DNA of 64,000 bases, from NCBI GenBank assembly GCA_018340805.1, contig JACMZG010001863.1, positions 59,017,795 through 59,081,794 on the forward strand, written 5' to 3'. Under the pieces are notes generated by a model. The model was not told the DNA's origin, did no database searches, and saw only the letters and a program-made list of their open reading frames with translations. The translations under genes and the position numbers were made by a program. Shown piece by piece: positions 48,526-59,895 of the stretch (its first letter is position 1; every line of letters begins with the position of its first letter). Origin of the DNA: Microvelia longipes (Eukaryota; Arthropoda; Insecta; Hemiptera; Veliidae).

Positions 48526-49315
48526 TAAATATAAATATGTGAGTGTAATAGCTGCTTTATTAGTCAGTAGTTTATGGTATAGTGTATTTTATCCCAAATT
48601 TAGCGAGAAAGGCTTACATAAAAACTACTTCTATTCTTTAAATTGTTTAAGTACAAAATATGAGCTCTGCCTTATCTAAAAGCAACTATAAAATATCATA
48701 AATTTTAAATGATGTTTGACTCCCATTACAACGGCAGTCCTTTACATATTATATCAAAAAGACTTTAACTCTAGTTCTAGCCGCTAGGTAGCGACACCAG
48801 ACTACTCATTAAGTGCCTTATTTTACGAGTATGAATAATTTATTAGAGTTTATACAGAAAACATTGGCATGGACTGCTAAAGGAGACAAACCTTTTTTTA
48901 ATCAGTGATTATCAGCTTTGAATTAGCAAATTTTTCTATATAAGATATTAGAAAAAATAAGACATCACGAAGATATTTGTATTTAAAATGCCTGTTTGCA
49001 CAGAATGGTTAGTCAAAATCTCAACACAACTCTTGTAGTTATAAGAACGACAATTTTTTTATAATTTAGTTTTTTACGGATAAGAATTAAAATAGACAAT
49101 TTTTAGTTTCATTTCATTATCAGCATTAGTTCATTTTTTTATCAAATGACATGTTTTCGTATTTTTAAAAATAAATGTAAAAAACGGAAAATCATCCAAT
49201 AGAGTTGAAATTAATGCAATTCTTGAAATACCATTTCGTATTAAATATCTACACTAAGTTTTTCTTTTAAACAAGTTCTTTATTGGCAATTGTATACAAT
49301 ATTTATTTTGTGTTA
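48526..49315. other. AT-rich spacer
   Basis: No feature supported. Confidence 0.5.
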
Positions 49316-49800
49316 ACCGGAACCATATTTTATTTATTGATTTGGGTTGATTTGTGCCTCTTTATTTTTATTTTATTTATTAACTTTGGTATGAAATTGG
49401 GTTAATTTTTGGGGCGTGAGGGGGTTTGTTTGGGTTAAGGATAATTTCCAATTTTTTGGTTTGGGTATTTTGATTTTTTTTTGCAGGATTTGCAAAAATG
49501 ATATTTTTGATGGTGTTTTGAATAGGTTTGTATAGTAAAGGGATTTTGCAGGAGTGTCAAAGAGGGTTTCCTATGCAGTCTGTGGACTGACTTTTGATGA
49601 ATCAACCTGGCATTTGCCGGTAAAATTGAGGGAAACCACAGAAAACCTCAATTAGGTTGATCGGACACGCGGGTCCTGGGTGTAAAGGTTATATTATTTT
49701 TTTATTTTTTTTACGTTTGGGGGTTTAGTTGTTAGGGTTCGTTTTATAGATTTTTGAGGCTAAGGGGATTGACCAAGCCCAGGATTGGGACAGGATTCCA
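49316..49800. other. G/T-skewed, C-poor segment with an unclassified repeat-like core
   Basis: From about 49320 to 49560 the plus strand has many G and T and very few C. 49560-49690 then contains TTGATGAATCAACCTGGCAT, GGGAAACCACAGAAAACCTC and GGTTGATCGGACACGCGGGT. This looks like part of a dispersed repeat, but no second copy is in the window and I cannot classify it. Confidence 0.4.
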
Positions 49801-51088
49801 ATTTTATTTACACACTAAAATAATAAATAACTCAATAAATTCACGTTTTTTTGTAAAATGTTTGTTTAAATCATTCTTTTAGGTTTTATTATTTCTGGGT
49901 TAAATCGGACAAATCCAAGTCTGTAGTGATAAGAGCCTGATTCTATATTTAAAATCCTGGAATAATCGAAGTATTTATCTATGAAATATTGTCCATTTTT
50001 TTCGCACCGATGGTCGTTCTATTAATTTTTACCTCATTTATCACAAATTAGCGAACAATAAAGGAATAAAAGAAGAATTTTCAACGGCTCCAATGCAAAT
50101 CCTATGATAAAAAAAAATTCGATCACCCTTTCGTTTTCCCGCCATTGGTATTGCCAACCTTACAACTATCTCTTTGAATCGCGAATAGAGGTGTAAGTCT
50201 TAGTTAGTTAGGGTTGTCAACTCAAGGCAAAAATAAACAGACAATTAATTTGCAATTTTCAAGACTGATTTAAGGAGTTTTTTCTGAAGTTAAATGATCT
50301 CTAGCTTTGGCGAACAGTGTTTTGTCTTAACAACATTAAGATACAAGTGGCTCCTATCTCTCCTGTCATGTTGGAGTTCATCAATCCCTAATACATCTCC
50401 CCCACCCCCTTCCACTGCTTTCATGTCGATAACCTCAATGGCGTACTTTTCTTTAAAAAAATAAAATGCTAAAAAAATACAATACATCACTGCTCGTAGG
50501 TTTAAATATTCAGTTGGGACAAAACATCATACGTGCGATGCAAAATACTGCACATTAATGCAATATTAATTGATTAGTATTGTAGGAATGGTAACTTAGT
50601 TACCATTCCTGACAGAATAAAGTCAGCCCTAGTTGCTAAGTAAAAAAAAGCAGAAAATTCAATTTTCCATCTCCAGTCCTATATTTTCCCCTTGGTGTAA
50701 AAAAGCGAAGTAAAAGCTCTTTTGCAGTTTCCCCATTGTAATTATTTATTGTTTTTGTGCAGAAATATTTGCACGTTTTCTAAATAAATGTTAAAACAGG
50801 GTTTTCTGTTTTTAGATTTTTCTAAAAGGACTTTAATTGTTTTTTTAGCTGCAAGGGAAATGTATTATGTTTCACTTTTAAAATAATGCCTTTAAATTAA
50901 AGTTGAATTTTATGCATATCAATTGTTTTGTAACTGTAGCAGATTTTACTCCATACCTTTATAGTCATTTTACAATATTTATAGATTTTTACTCCACTAC
51001 TTCTTACTTATTTATGGATAAGTTATATTGGTAACTTTTTCCATTGCTTATCTACTTTATTTTAATTTGAAGCAATGTTCTCATTACA
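49801..51088. other. AT-rich spacer with one hairpin
   Basis: A 12-bp perfect stem with a 3-base loop at 50584-50610 (arm AGGAATGGTAAC). The minus frame at 50290-50490 shows no motif. Nothing else supported. Confidence 0.5.
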
Positions 51089-51262
51089 TGGGGTTCGCAT
51101 CCCAGGTTACGCTCTCAGTTTATAGAAGATTATTGTTTAGATAAATTATCGCCAACTTTAGAATACACTTTGAGCGTAACGGTTGCTACTACCACCCGAG
51201 GTGGTATCCCTGATGAGCCGCAAGGCTCTAAACGGGCATCATCATCATCATCATCATCATTA
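51089..51262 (+). mobile_element. tRNA-headed SINE, type 1, 5'-truncated
   Basis: Starts inside the B box (GGGGTTCGCATCCCAGG) and continues through the body and tail to a (CAT)n end in place of (ATT)n. The tail lacks the TTCCCGCAGGG segment and so keeps only the GAGCC-GCAA-GGCTC hairpin. Confidence 0.88.
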
Positions 51263-52084
51263 TAAAGAAAACTTACATGCACTTAAGTTTCGGTAGGAAT
51301 ATTAAACGTACACCTAATTATTAATATACTAGGGGTTTATATTAAACTCCAGGTGGCTTCTTAATCTATTCTTCATGTTGGTGGCTGGCCTCCTTATCAC
51401 TCCGTCGACAAATCAGTTCCTCGACAAATCATTCCATCATCAAATAATTTAAGTTGTCGACGGAATAATTTGTCCACGATAGAGGCCGGGTTGTCCTAAC
51501 ATAAGACTGTGTAGGGGTTGAAGCGGTTAGCTTGTGTGAATGTGCCACCATGCCCGGCCTTGAACAATTAAGATTTATTTATTTATTTCATTTTATTTTC
51601 GAGATTTATTTGAATTTATTGAACTTATTGTGAAGTCACAGCTCTTTAATGAATTAGAAGCAAATGGTTTTACTATGGCTCACAGGGAAAAACACTATCT
51701 AAGTGAGTTAACAAAAGGACCCAAGTACGCATCCTATGCCATGTGATGTATCACCCCTCCTTAGTTACGCATCCTATGCCATGTGATGTATCACCCCTCC
51801 CTAGCTACGCATTAGAATAATAAATCCCACATTCTGAACATTCTGGGTGGATCCCACTTTAGAATAATACATCGCTTATACAGTGTGGATCCCACTTTAG
51901 CTATTTAGTCGCCTCGACGACTCTGAAGTTTTTTCATAAATGTTGCAAGTATTGTATCCTAGTGCAGATTGCGTTATTGCGTAAATTTTCAACGTTTCGT
52001 TTTCACTTTTGCAAGAATCTTTAGGCAGTGCTTCGAGTTAATATTTCGATAAATTGTCTAATTTATGATGTTATTTAAGATAAA
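51263..52084. other. Spacer with small repeats
   Basis: 51385-51495: imperfect inverted repeat (GGCCTCCTTATC...CGTCGAC against GTCGACGGAAT...GATAGAGGCC). 51665-51730: headless tail of the 19921 SINE family (AACACTATCTAAGTGAG...GGACCCAA). 51727-51818: a 52-bp direct repeat, TACGCATCCTATGCCATGTG and following, twice and a partial third. No gene. Confidence 0.5.
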
Positions 52085-52505
52085 ATGATTTTGGCACGGC
52101 GGTGCGCATGCTGAGGAAATTTTATTTGGAATGCGTATTTCAGGGCTTCCATTGCTAACCCATGGTTAACAATGGGCTGTAACCGTTTCTTTCTTAACTT
52201 GAGCAGTAAGTTAGTTATCAAGCACTACCCGTAACTCATTCTTCTGTATTTTTCAAAGGAAATGCACATAAGTATCCTGTTGGTTTTTTAAAACTATGCT
52301 TCTGAAATTGACATTGTTTGAATTTGAGATAGTTTTTATCTTTAAAGGGTTTAGCGCATTATATTTTAAAAATACAGAAAAATTGAGTTACGTTAGTGCT
52401 TGATAATTTAATGACTGATCAATTTTTAAAATATCAACCGGAACCTTAAGCAAGAAATGGATTGTTAAGCACGGAAACACAAAGAAAATTCGCCCGGCAA
52501 TGCTA
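52085..52505. mobile_element. Foldback form of dispersed repeat B
   Basis: 52085-52320 is the inverse of the repeat-B sequence at 21470-21700 (ACGGCGGTGCGCATG...TTAAGCAAG side first). 52365-52505 carries the same sequence in direct orientation (GAGTTACGTTAGTGCTTGAT, CCGGAACCTTAAGCAAG). Repeat B thus occurs both as a tandem form and as a foldback. Confidence 0.7.
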
Positions 52506-53041
52506 TATAAATAAAACGATAAAAAAATGTCGTCCTTTGACTCTAGACCATTTTCATTCAACATTTATTCAATTCGCACCCCAAAAAAAATTGAATCGAG
52601 TCTACTCGAAATTTATTTTTTAACATTTTTTAAGTTTGGTTTCCAATAATTAACACGGATTTTTCGAATTTCGGCTTTAGAATGGCCGCTTAACTACGGA
52701 ACGGTTTTATTTGATTCAGTGCCTTTTTCGTATAAAGACCTTTTTCGCGGCGAAGTATAAAAACGCTGACTCGGTCGGCTGACTGGGTTAAAGACGTCTA
52801 AAAAGCCTGGTTTTCAATAGGGTTCGTGTTCTCCGAAATTTTTACTTTTGTACCGTAATCAGCAGTAATAAACTTAAAATGTCAGTTTGATTAAAAAATA
52901 TGTATCCGTTCCAAAGGTAGCATTAACGTTTTGCCAATCGTAATTTTTCCTGACCTTTTGGTCATGGTTCGACTTTCGTCATGACGTTTATTCTATAATA
53001 GGAAATTTTCTAAAAGAGACAGGGAACTTTAAATTCATATC
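52506..53041. other. Spacer
   Basis: No feature supported. Confidence 0.5.
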
Positions 53042-53385
53042 ATTTTGATACTACCGAGTTTTGCAAAACATGAATAGTTGACACAATATAATTGTGCGAG
53101 AGACACCTAGGAAATGTAACAAGCAAAATACAATGCTACATTTCAATACACACTCAATTCTACATACTACTCAATACTACATTCAATTCAGGCTCTGTCG
53201 GCGCCCTGATGAGTTAGACGTAACGAAACAGAGTGGGACATGACATTATGTCGAGCCATCAAGTATGACGAATGTCGAATGATGGAACAGTTCCCAGATG
53301 TAGCATTGCATTTTGCTTGTTACCATTTTGCTTGTTGCATCTCCTTGGTGTCTCTCGCACAATTATATTGTGTCAACTTTAAATT
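53042..53385. mobile_element. ~340-bp TIR element with internal hammerhead-like core, copy 2
   Basis: Left arm from GATACTACCGAGTTTTGCAA (53049) through GTTGACACAATATAATTGTG and AGAGACACC. The right arm, ending TTATATTGTGTCAAC near 53377, is its inverse; the outermost right end is lost. The centre holds CTGATGA (53206), stem arms GTTA and TAAC, GAAA (53225-53228), and then a GACAT/ATGTC hairpin ending in GTC (53250-53252). Related copies are at 19174 and 34461. Confidence 0.8.
53206..53252 (+). ncRNA. Hammerhead-ribozyme-like core (candidate)
   Basis: Seen: CTGATGA, a perfect 4-bp stem with a GACG loop, GAAA, then GTC preceded by a 5-bp hairpin. GGCTC (53191-53195) can pair with GAGCC (53253-53257) right after the GTC, as a stem I would. 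In a canonical type I hammerhead the flanking stem would abut CTGATGA; here ten bases intervene, and eight bases separate GAAA from the GACAT stem. Activity is therefore doubtful without a covariance-model check. Confidence 0.4.
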
Positions 53386-54060
53386 CATCGTCATGGCAGA
53401 GTCTGTAGAAGACATAAAACTTGTAAATACAACGTTTAGCCGCATCAAACTTATATATTATTGCCCCAATGGCATTTGTATTACAAGCTAAAATGCAAGA
53501 GGAATGCAGCGAGACTCAACAATTGGCAAAAATCTGAACGATATTATGGTTTCGTCAGAGATGAAACACGAAAAACCATTATCGAATAAAAAAAATGCCG
53601 AGCGCTCTATCATTATAATTTCTAATTTTTCACTCTTGAAACTCTCTTATGTCATAATTTTAATAAAAATATGTAAAAGCTTTGGGTTAAGAGATTTTCC
53701 CGCTTTTTAAAGCAGTTTCCTCCATTTTTCTCAACCTTTTAGTGAGTTGAGTGAAATTTATGTTGGCTTTCCTCGTACTTACCTATTTTTTAGTCAATTT
53801 CCTTTTAAAAAAAATGTTCTAACGAGATGAGTAGCATGGCGGGAGTCGCACCTAGTAGGATGGGGTCCGAAATCCGTTTCAGAGGTCTTTTAACTCGAAA
53901 AATGTACGTTTTGCGAAACTTAACTAGCCAGACTCTCTCGATTATTTATTTTTTTTAATTAATATTACTTTTTTATTGACACTTTAATCTTAAAAAGGTT
54001 GTATTTACCGCAAGTTGAAGAAGCAATCGAAGAATCAGCTACCGTCGATAATTGCTGTTT
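53386..54060. other. Spacer, two short frames without recognisable domain
   Basis: 53393-53491 (MAESVEDIKLVNTTFSRIK...) and a frame with NWQKSERYYGFVRDETRK (about 53511-53590) read in different phases and could be pieces of one decayed gene. I recognise no family and cannot exclude chance. Confidence 0.3.
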
Positions 54061-54120
54061 GATATGAATATCCCTGGACCGGTTTCGGCATAACGCCATC
54101 ATCAGCTGGCGGGGCAACAC
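54061..54120 (-). mobile_element. Penelope-like tail with hammerhead-like core
   Basis: On the minus strand: CCAG, CTGATGA (54105-54099), stem TGGC/GCC with GTTAT loop, GAAA (54086-54083), CCGGTC, then CAGGG. ACCGGT is self-complementary, the minimal stem III typical of hammerheads that work as dimers. The GTC for cleavage is present. The flanking CCAG/CAGGG stem has one mismatch next to the core. One extra T separates CTGATGA from stem II. Confidence 0.55.
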
Positions 54121-54299
54121 TCGAGCTCTCAACTAATAAAGTTATATCAGTGATTGATTAACTTCTAGTCTCAATGAGCACGACGAGCCCTCTGAAGAAG
54201 AGCCATCTTCAGACATAGTAGGGATGTCTACGTAGGGGATGATAAAATACATCCCCTTACATTTAGTTATAGTATTGTCTGTAAACAAAATTATAGTAA

Positions 54300-54435
54300 C
54301 TATAAGTAACAGAGTCCGATATCTCAGTGGTAGACCGCTTGCCTTTCCAACTGAAGATCCTTCTACCGTAAACTCAGGAGTTCTTGAATTCAAGGCTGGA
54401 GAATCCAGCCAGAGGTTTACGTTGGTTCCTATTTC
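54300..54435 (+). mobile_element. tRNA-like SINE head
   Basis: A-box-like TATCTCAGTGGTAGACCGC and B-box-like GTTCTTGAATTCAAGGC are about 85 bases apart, with GCCTTTCCAACTGAAGATCC between. The GCCTTTCCAA segment recurs in the tRNA-like stretch at 56519. The head leads into the 42-bp array that follows. Confidence 0.45.
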
Positions 54436-54449
54436 CTCCAAATAGTCTA

Positions 54450-55066
54450 TAATACTACTCCTCAGTCTATAAGACATTAAGTAGCAAGCAGTGTACTACT
54501 CCTCAGTCTATGAGACATAAAGTAGCAAGCAGTAATACTACTCCTCAGTCTATAAGACATTAAGTAGCAAGCAGTGTACTACTCCTCAGTCTATAAGACA
54601 TTAAGTAGCAAGCAGTGTACTACTCCTCAGTCTATGAGACATTAAGTAGCAAGCAGTAATACTACTCCTCAGTCTATAAGACATTAAGTAGCAAGCAGTG
54701 TACTACTCCTCAGTCTATGAGACATAAAGTAGCAAGCAGTAATACTACTCCTCAGTCTATGAGACATTAAGTAGCAAGCAGTGTACTACTCCTCAGTCTA
54801 TGAGACATTAAGTAGCAAGCAGTATACTACTCCTCAGTCTATAAGACATTACGTAGCAAGCAGTAATACTACTCCTCAGTCTATAAGACATTAAGTAGCA
54901 AGGAGTAATACTACTCCTCAGTCTATGAGACATTAAGTAGCAAGCAGTAATACTACTCCTCAGTCTATGAGACATTAAGTAGCAAGCAGTAATACTACTC
55001 CTCAGTCTATGAGACATTAAGTAGCAAGCAGTATACTACTCCTCAGTCTATGAGACATTAACTGAA
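54450..55066. repeat. 42-bp tandem array, about 14 copies
   Basis: Unit: ACTACTCCTCAGTCTATGAG, ACATTAAGTAGCAAGCAG, TAAT or TGT. Two subtypes (CTATAAGAC and CTATGAGAC; junction AAT or TGT) alternate irregularly. Copies are very similar, so expansion is recent. Frames in this stretch are by-products of the period. Confidence 0.93.
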
Positions 55067-56280
55067 AATGTTAGCAAGAAGTTGATTATAATATTCAAAC
55101 CTTTAAATTAAGCTGTTGAACTGCAGATAAAATTTAATAATAAAATCCGTTGTACTGTCCGTAAGACAGTATTACATTTTTGCTGCCTGAGTCTGCTCAA
55201 AAACAGGCACAATGTTCGGCTAAGTCTTTGATGTAAGATGGATAAAACAATCTCTTCTAGAGAGGAGCTCGCTCTTCATTTAAGACAGCAGAATTTGTAA
55301 TATAATAGTAGAATAAAAAAATGATGGGTTTTGAGTGACATTGCGTGCTTTTTACTTAGATAGCTAATTTCGTTTTAGACTTAAAGCTCGGTTTTTGGTT
55401 TTTAAGCGATAATATGAACTTGATAGTACGTGGTAAATGGCCTAAACTAGAATTTTAACCTTATCAATTTTAATTTTTTATTATCTGTTGTGAATGACAC
55501 AATTGTTGAGAAGAAAAGGATTTATAGAGGTAATATGCATGATGCACGAATTTGATTACATATGCTGGAAACAGTGTAGTGAAAATATTTCTGTACACTG
55601 TGCAAATATGCTGTAAATAGGCATATACTATATACACTATGCATATAGTGTAAATATGCATACACACTGAGCAATATAGTATAAGTATGTATGAACAGTG
55701 TGCGTGTAAAAACTGAAGACTGTGCACGCAGTGTCATCATGATAAATACTGCTATAAACTTTTTACTGAATTCTCATTAGAAAATTACGCTTTTGTGCTT
55801 ATATTATTTTAAATAGATTGGCGTTTGCTTGTTCAAATGGCAAAAAAGTCAAGGGAAATAATTTCCTGCTGCAGGAAAAAGCTTTAATATGGGAGACGAG
55901 AACTAAAAGCATTTCCATATAGTTGCTGTTTCAGTCGGAATTGAAAGATGAGTGGAAAATATGACAAATTTAGCAAAGAAGACGAGGAAGAATGGGAGAA
56001 ATCTTTGTAACATTTTCTATTCTTAAGGATATGTTATCTATTGTCGAGATAAGAGCGTATGTTAAAAGGGTCTTTTGTATCGGACTGGGAACCTTATTAC
56101 TGAGACATCACAGACAAATCGACAAATAAAATATATTTGATTGATGTAGTAATAGCGTTGGAAAATTGGGTGAAATCAGAAGGAAAATCCTGGGAAATTT
56201 GGTTTGGACTGATACTCGTAAATTGTAACATTATAATAGATACGTTTTTATGATAATTCTTATCTCCCTAGTACTATATA
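55067..56280. other. AT-rich spacer with degenerate short repeats
   Basis: 55540-55740 contains many diverged copies of a CACTGTGCATAT-like motif in both orientations. It produces two minus frames that are not genes. The rest shows nothing. Confidence 0.45.
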
Positions 56281-56284
56281 ATAA

Positions 56285-56460
56285 AAGTTTTCGATCTTCC
56301 GGAGGTGCCACGTTTACATATCTGAAAAGACAGTTGAGTTTTGTAGATCATTGTGTTTTCATTCATAACGTCCTACATCTCTGAAGATGCCTCCCACAGT
56401 GGAAGCGAAATGTCAGATTCATCAGCTACATTGATACCAGCACCACAAGAAGACCGTGGC
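56285..56460 (+). mobile_element. Penelope-like tail with hammerhead-like core
   Basis: ATCTTCCGGAGGTG at 56291, then the core: CTGAAGA (56381-56387), stem arms GCCTCC and GGAAGC with a CACAGT loop, GAAA (56407-56410), TGTCAG. It ends with an inverted relic of the beginning (GCACCACAAGAAGACCG near 56440). This is the most complete member of the family whose parts form the 33.7-kb array and the 38.6-kb palindrome. Confidence 0.6.
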
Positions 56461-56518
56461 CCTTTTAATTCGGGTTAACTTTGATCGGCCTCAGAATGGC
56501 AAGATACCCGTAGCCCAA

Positions 56519-56690
56519 AGTCTAGGGGTAGCTCAGTTAGTTAGAGCGTCATGCCTTTCCAATGTCCCCCGGGGATACCTCTAGTCTCAAAGTGGCCTAA
56601 GTTCTGATCTCAATCAGAAGACTACTGATTGAAAACAGGCTTTCAAGTAAAGGGAAGTAGCCTGTTTGAAAACAGGCTACTTCCTTGTTT
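56519..56690 (+). mobile_element. tRNA-like head followed by a 15-bp-stem hairpin
   Basis: GGGGTAGCTCAGTTAGTTAGAGCG is cut here to its A-box core TAGCTCAGTTAGTTAGAGCG, a strong tRNA D-arm signature. A recognisable B box and acceptor pairing are missing. At 56653-56684 a perfect 15-bp stem (arm GGAAGTAGCCTGTTT) with a 2-base loop closes the segment. Probably a decayed SINE. Confidence 0.45.
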
Positions 56691-57034
56691 TTTTCGCTGA
56701 ATTGTTGCTCTACTGATGATATTATCTTCATAATGCTGGTCCTCAAGAGGTTGAATGAGTGTAGGATGATCGTCTACATGAAGACCTCAATTTATTTTAA
56801 GTTTATACAATCTTGCATAAGAAGCAACAGTGCTTAGGAAACATTCGGTTATGTAGATACGCTTCTATCACATGGGATCTAGGCCTCTGAGAGCGCAAAC
56901 AGCTGTTAATGCTGGTTTTTAGCATGATACATGTGCTCAATACAGAGGTAGTGAGGCTTTGAAATGTCATGGGTCTCTTGAAAGACTCCTCTCTGACTCT
57001 GGATAAGGTAACTATGCTGCGAGATTAAAGTAGT

Positions 57035-59895
57035 TATACATTTAAAGTTAAGTCGATAAGTCGACCAAGTCGTATAGAAGTTTCAGTTATAGTTAAGTCG
57101 ATAAGTCGACCAAGTCGTACAGAAGTTTCTATAGTTAAGTTCAAGTCGTATAGAAGTTTCATTATAGTTAAGTCAATAAGTCGACCAAGTCGTACAGAAG
57201 TTTCAGTTATAGTTAAGTCGATAAGTCGACCAAGTCGTATAGAAGTTTAAGTTATAGTTAAGTCGATAAGTCGACCAAGTCGTATAGAAGTTTCAGTTAT
57301 AGTTAAGTCAATAAGTCGACCAAGTCGTACAGAACAGAAGTCAGTCGACCAAGTCGTATAGAAGTTTAAGTTATAGTTAAGTCGATAAGTCGACCAAGTC
57401 GTATAGAAGTTTCAGTTATAGTTAAGTCAATAAGTCGACCAAGTCGTACAGAAGTTTCAGTTATAGTTAAGTCGATAAGTCGACCAAGTCGTATAGAAGT
57501 TTCAGTTATAGTTAAGTCAATAAGTCGACCAAGTCGTACAGAAGTTTCAGTTATAGTTAATCGATAAGTCGACCAAGTCGTATAGAAGTTTCAGTTATAG
57601 TTAAGTCAATAAGTCGACCAAGTCGTACAGAAGTTTCAGTTATAGTTAAGTCGATAAGTTTTTTACGATAAGTAAATCGTATATTTTTTTTCATTTAAGG
57701 TTAAGTCGATAAGTCGACCAAGTCGTAAAGAAGTTTCAGTTATAGTTAAGTCGATAAGTCGACCAAGTCGTATAGAAGTTTCAGTTATAGTTAAGTCGAT
57801 AAGTCGACCAAGTCGTATAGAAGTTTCAGTTATAGTTAAGTCAATAAGTCGACCAAGTCGTACAGAAGGTTTCAGTTATAGTTAAGTCGATAAGTCGACA
57901 AGTCGTATAGAAGTTTCAGTTATATTAAGTCAATAAGTCAATAAGTTTCAAGTCGTCGACCAAGTCGTTATAGAAGTTTCAGTTATAGTAAGATAAGTCG
58001 ACCAAGTCGTTACAGAATTTCAGTTATAGTAAGTCGATAAGTCGACCAAGTCGTATAGAAGTTTCAGTTATAGTTAAGTCAATAAGTCGACCAAGTCGTA
58101 CAGAAGTTTCAGTTATAGTTAATCGATAAGTCGACCAAGTCGTATAGAAGTTTAAGTTATAGTTAGTCGATAAGTCGACCAAGTCGTATAGAAGTTTCAG
58201 TTATAGTTAAGTCAATAAGTCGACCAAGTCGTAGTTTCAGTTAAGTCGATAAGTCGACAAGTCGTATAGAAGTTTCAGTTATAGTTAAGTCAATAAGTCG
58301 ACCAAGTCGTACAGAAGGTTTCAGTTATAGTTAAGTCGATAAGTCGACCAAGTCGTATAGAAGGTTTCAGTTATAGTTAAGTCAATAAGTCGACCAAGTC
58401 GTACAGAAGTTTCAGTTATAGTTAAGTCGATAAGTTTTTTACGATAAGTTAAATCGTATATTTTTTTTTCATTTAAGGTTAAGTCGATAAGTCGACCAAG
58501 TCGAAGTTTCAAGTCAAGTAGTCAGAAGTTTCAGTTATAGTTAAGTCGATAAGTCGACCAAGTCGTATAGAAGTTTCAGTTATAGTTAAGTCAATAAGTA
58601 GTCGTACAGAAGTTTCAGTTTAAGTTAAGTCGATAAGTCGACCAAGTCGTATAGAAGTTTCAGTTATAGTTAAGTCAATAAGTCGACCAAGGTTTCAGTT
58701 ATAGTTAAGTCGATAAGTCGACCAAGTCGTATAGAAGTTTCAGTTATAGTTAAGTCAATAAGTCGACCAAGTCGTTAGAAGTTTCAGTTAAGTTAAGTCC
58801 AAGTCGACCAAGTCGTATAGAAGTTTCAGTTATAGTTTAGTCAATATGTCGACCAAGTCGTACAGAAGTTTCAGTTATAGTTAAGTCGATAAGTCGACCA
58901 AGTCGTATAGAAGTTTCAGTTATAGTTAATCAATAAGTCGACCAAGTCGTACAGAAGTTTCAGTTATAGTTAAGTCGATAAGTCGACCAAGTCGTATAGA
59001 AGTTTCAGTTATAGTTAAGTCGATAAGTCGACCAAGTCGTACAGAAGTTTCAGTTATAGTTAAGTTAGTAGTCGTATAAGTCGATAAGTCGACCAAGTCG
59101 TACAAGTTTCGTTCAAGTCGTATAGAAGTTTAAGTTATAGTTAAGTCGATAAGTCGACCAAGTCGTATAGAAGTTTCAGTTATAGTTAAGTCAATAAGTC
59201 GACCAAGTCGTACAGAAGTTTCAGTTATAGTAAGTCGATAAGTCGACCAAGTCGTATAGAAGTTTCAGTTATAGTTAAGTCAATAAGTCGACCAAGTCGT
59301 ACAGAAGTTTCAGTTATAGTTAAGTCGATAAGTCGACCAAGTCGTATAGAAGTTTCAGTTATAGTTAAGTCAATAAATCGACCAAGTCGTACAGAAGTTT
59401 CAGTTATAGTTAAGTCGATAAGTTTTTTACGATAAGTTAAATCGTATATTTTTTTTTTCATTTAAGGTTAAGTCGATAAGTCGACCAAGTCGTAAAGAAG
59501 TTTCAGTTATAGTTAAGTCGATAAGTCGACCAAGTCGTATAGGTATAGTTAAGTCGATAAGTCGACCAAGTCGTATAGAAGTTTCAGTTATAGTTAAGTC
59601 AATTAAGTCGTAAGGTTAAGTCGATAAGTCGACCAAGTCGTATAGAAGTTTCAGTTATAGTTAAGTCAATAAGTCGACCAAGTCGTACAGAAGTTTCAGT
59701 TATAGTTAAGTCGATAAGTCGACCAAGTCGTATAGAAGTTTCAGTTATAGTTAAGTCAATAAGTCGACCAAGTCGTACAGAAGTTTCAGTTATAGTTAAG
59801 TCGATAAGTTTTTTACGATAAGTTAAATCGTATATTTTTTTTTCATTTAAGGTTAAGTCGATAAGTCGACCAAGTCGTAAAGAAGTTTCAGTTAT
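57035..59895. repeat. 45-bp satellite with higher-order structure, about 60 units
   Basis: Unit: GTCGATAAGTCGACCAAGTC, GTATAGAAGTTTCAGTTATA, GTTAA. A second unit type (CAATAAG...GTACAG) alternates with the first, giving a 90-bp dimer. A distinct ~85-bp spacer (GATAAGTTTTTTACGATAAG, then AAATCGTATATTTTTTTTTC) recurs at 57648, 58424, 59414 and 59800. These delimit blocks of about 780, 990 and 390 bp. The unit is rich in short palindromes (GTCGAC). Minus frames at 58321-58512 and 59225-59461 are by-products. Confidence 0.95.

Noticed and set aside
56519..56600. Genuine tRNA gene
   Set aside because: Strong A-box region but no B box or acceptor complement at the right distance.
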